Assembly (NCBI GenBank): GCA_030549775.1
Contig: CM060174.1
Coordinates: 40,839,086 to 40,903,085 of the forward strand
DNA: 64,000 bases
Reading direction: 5' to 3'
Origin: Tamarix chinensis
Taxonomy: Eukaryota > Streptophyta > Magnoliopsida > Caryophyllales > Tamaricaceae
Each line of letters begins with the position of its first letter. The first letter of the stretch is position 1. Below are positions 63,248 to 64,000 of this stretch, piece after piece. A model generated the notes under the pieces. It had not been told where the DNA came from. It did not search any database and saw only the letters and a list, made by a program, of their open reading frames with translations. The translations under genes were made by a program, and so were the position numbers.

Positions 63248-64000
63248 TGTAACACCCCCAAAATTCACTACTGAAAAATTTCGTTTTATTAAAAGATAAT
63301 AGCGGAAACAAATAATTAAAATGTGAACTTTGGGAGTATTACCGCCACACTTAGTACCAGACCGGTTCACTCATACCGTTCCAGTACCAAGTGCTAAGGC
63401 TAAGAAAATGAAATACAATTCGAAAGACATTCAACATGCATAAATTAGAGTAAATTGCAAGAACTTCAACATATTTAAATTAGAGTAGCGCATCAAATCG
63501 TTTTCAGGAATAAAATCCACCAATGGTGGTTACTTTAACAACGTTAACATTTAAAACCGAGAAATTAAATGAGAAAGAGAAAAAGCCATGATACCGGAAA
63601 ATTCCTTACTCTCCTTCCCGTAACCCACTTGAGTAGCACCTGAAAATACCTGCAAGGGCACTGCCCATTGAATAGGCAGGGGCCCCATAAAGGGAATCCC
63701 TTCAGTACTACGGTACTGAGTAACCCTTTAATACCACACTTAAAGATAGACCCGCATACGACACATAATGCAAACCACACACATATAAATAATGAGAGAT
63801 GCATACATAACCATAACAAACATAATACTTTATAAGTCACGATCGATACTTTGGGCCTTAAGCCATTATTCTGTCATTAATCCATCAATATCATATTTTA
63901 TATCCATGTGAGTACGAGAACCCCACTATTATAGCCGGTGGACCGGAAGTCAACACACAGGGCAGAATGCCTCTGACCACTATTATTGCCGGTGGACCGA
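63248..64000 (-). mobile_element. LTR-like element K (3' end only), close copy of L2, inserted in J
   Basis: The + strand starts TGTAACACCCCCAAAATTCA and continues as the reverse complement of the last ~750 bp of L2. It includes the stem-loop (63348-63393), the CACTGCCCATTGAATAGG block (about 63660) and GCCGGTGGACCG units at the window edge. Similarity to L2 looks higher than between L2 and L3. The element runs off the window. Confidence 0.85.

Overview
The window looks like repeat-dense nuclear DNA of a flowering plant. It is AT-rich, has a single intron-rich receptor-kinase gene with GT-AG introns, contains plant Ty3/gypsy and Ty1/copia remnants, and is mostly filled by long elements that begin TGTAAYACCCC-like and end GGGTGTTACA-like. 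I cannot name the species.

Layout. 1-7545: a minus-oriented LTR-like element (E) split by a second one (F, 457-4290) with a 6-bp target duplication. 7546-10244: a decayed Ty1/copia body, then a degenerate ~22-bp tandem repeat. 10245-25017: one old element (A) holding three later insertions, C (11511-15031), B (15993-19193) and D (20157-24983). 25018-25750: the same 22-bp tandem repeat resumes, with a (CA)n tract. About 26.0-40.7 kb is a gene island of about 14.5 kb. 40752-45933 (L2) and 51012-55590 (L3) are two related elements, each flanked by an exact 5-bp duplication. L3 sits in another LTR-like element (H, about 47.1-55.94 kb), which sits in an internally deleted Ty3/gypsy element (about 46.88-57.7 kb), which sits in a further LTR-like unit (G, from about 46.48 kb). 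G is cut at 59656 by a minus-oriented element (J), which is cut at 63248 by a minus-oriented copy (K) close to L2.

The only convincing protein-coding gene is on the minus strand, 39434 to 26553. I assembled 19 exons by hand; they total 2850 nt (949 codons plus stop) and keep frame through every junction. The product is a leucine-rich-repeat receptor kinase of subfamily LRR-VIII-1 (the Arabidopsis At1g79620 / HPCA1 group). It has a signal peptide, LRRs, a malectin-like/Cys-rich juxtamembrane ectodomain, one transmembrane helix and a kinase domain with all catalytic motifs.

The LTR-like elements share a common plan: a TGTAA start, a pyrimidine-rich tract of about 1 kb, an internal tandem-repeat zone, a cluster of CCACCGG-TATAATAGTGG units, a conserved stem-loop about 100 bp before the end, and a TTACA terminus. 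None carries a credible protein. They are best read as very long solo LTRs of Ty3/gypsy (Tekay/Del-like termini), but a non-autonomous element class is not excluded. Unusual points are the size of these units, the compensatory hairpins inside the microsatellite zone of J and H, and the tandem repeats of about 145 bp in E and D.
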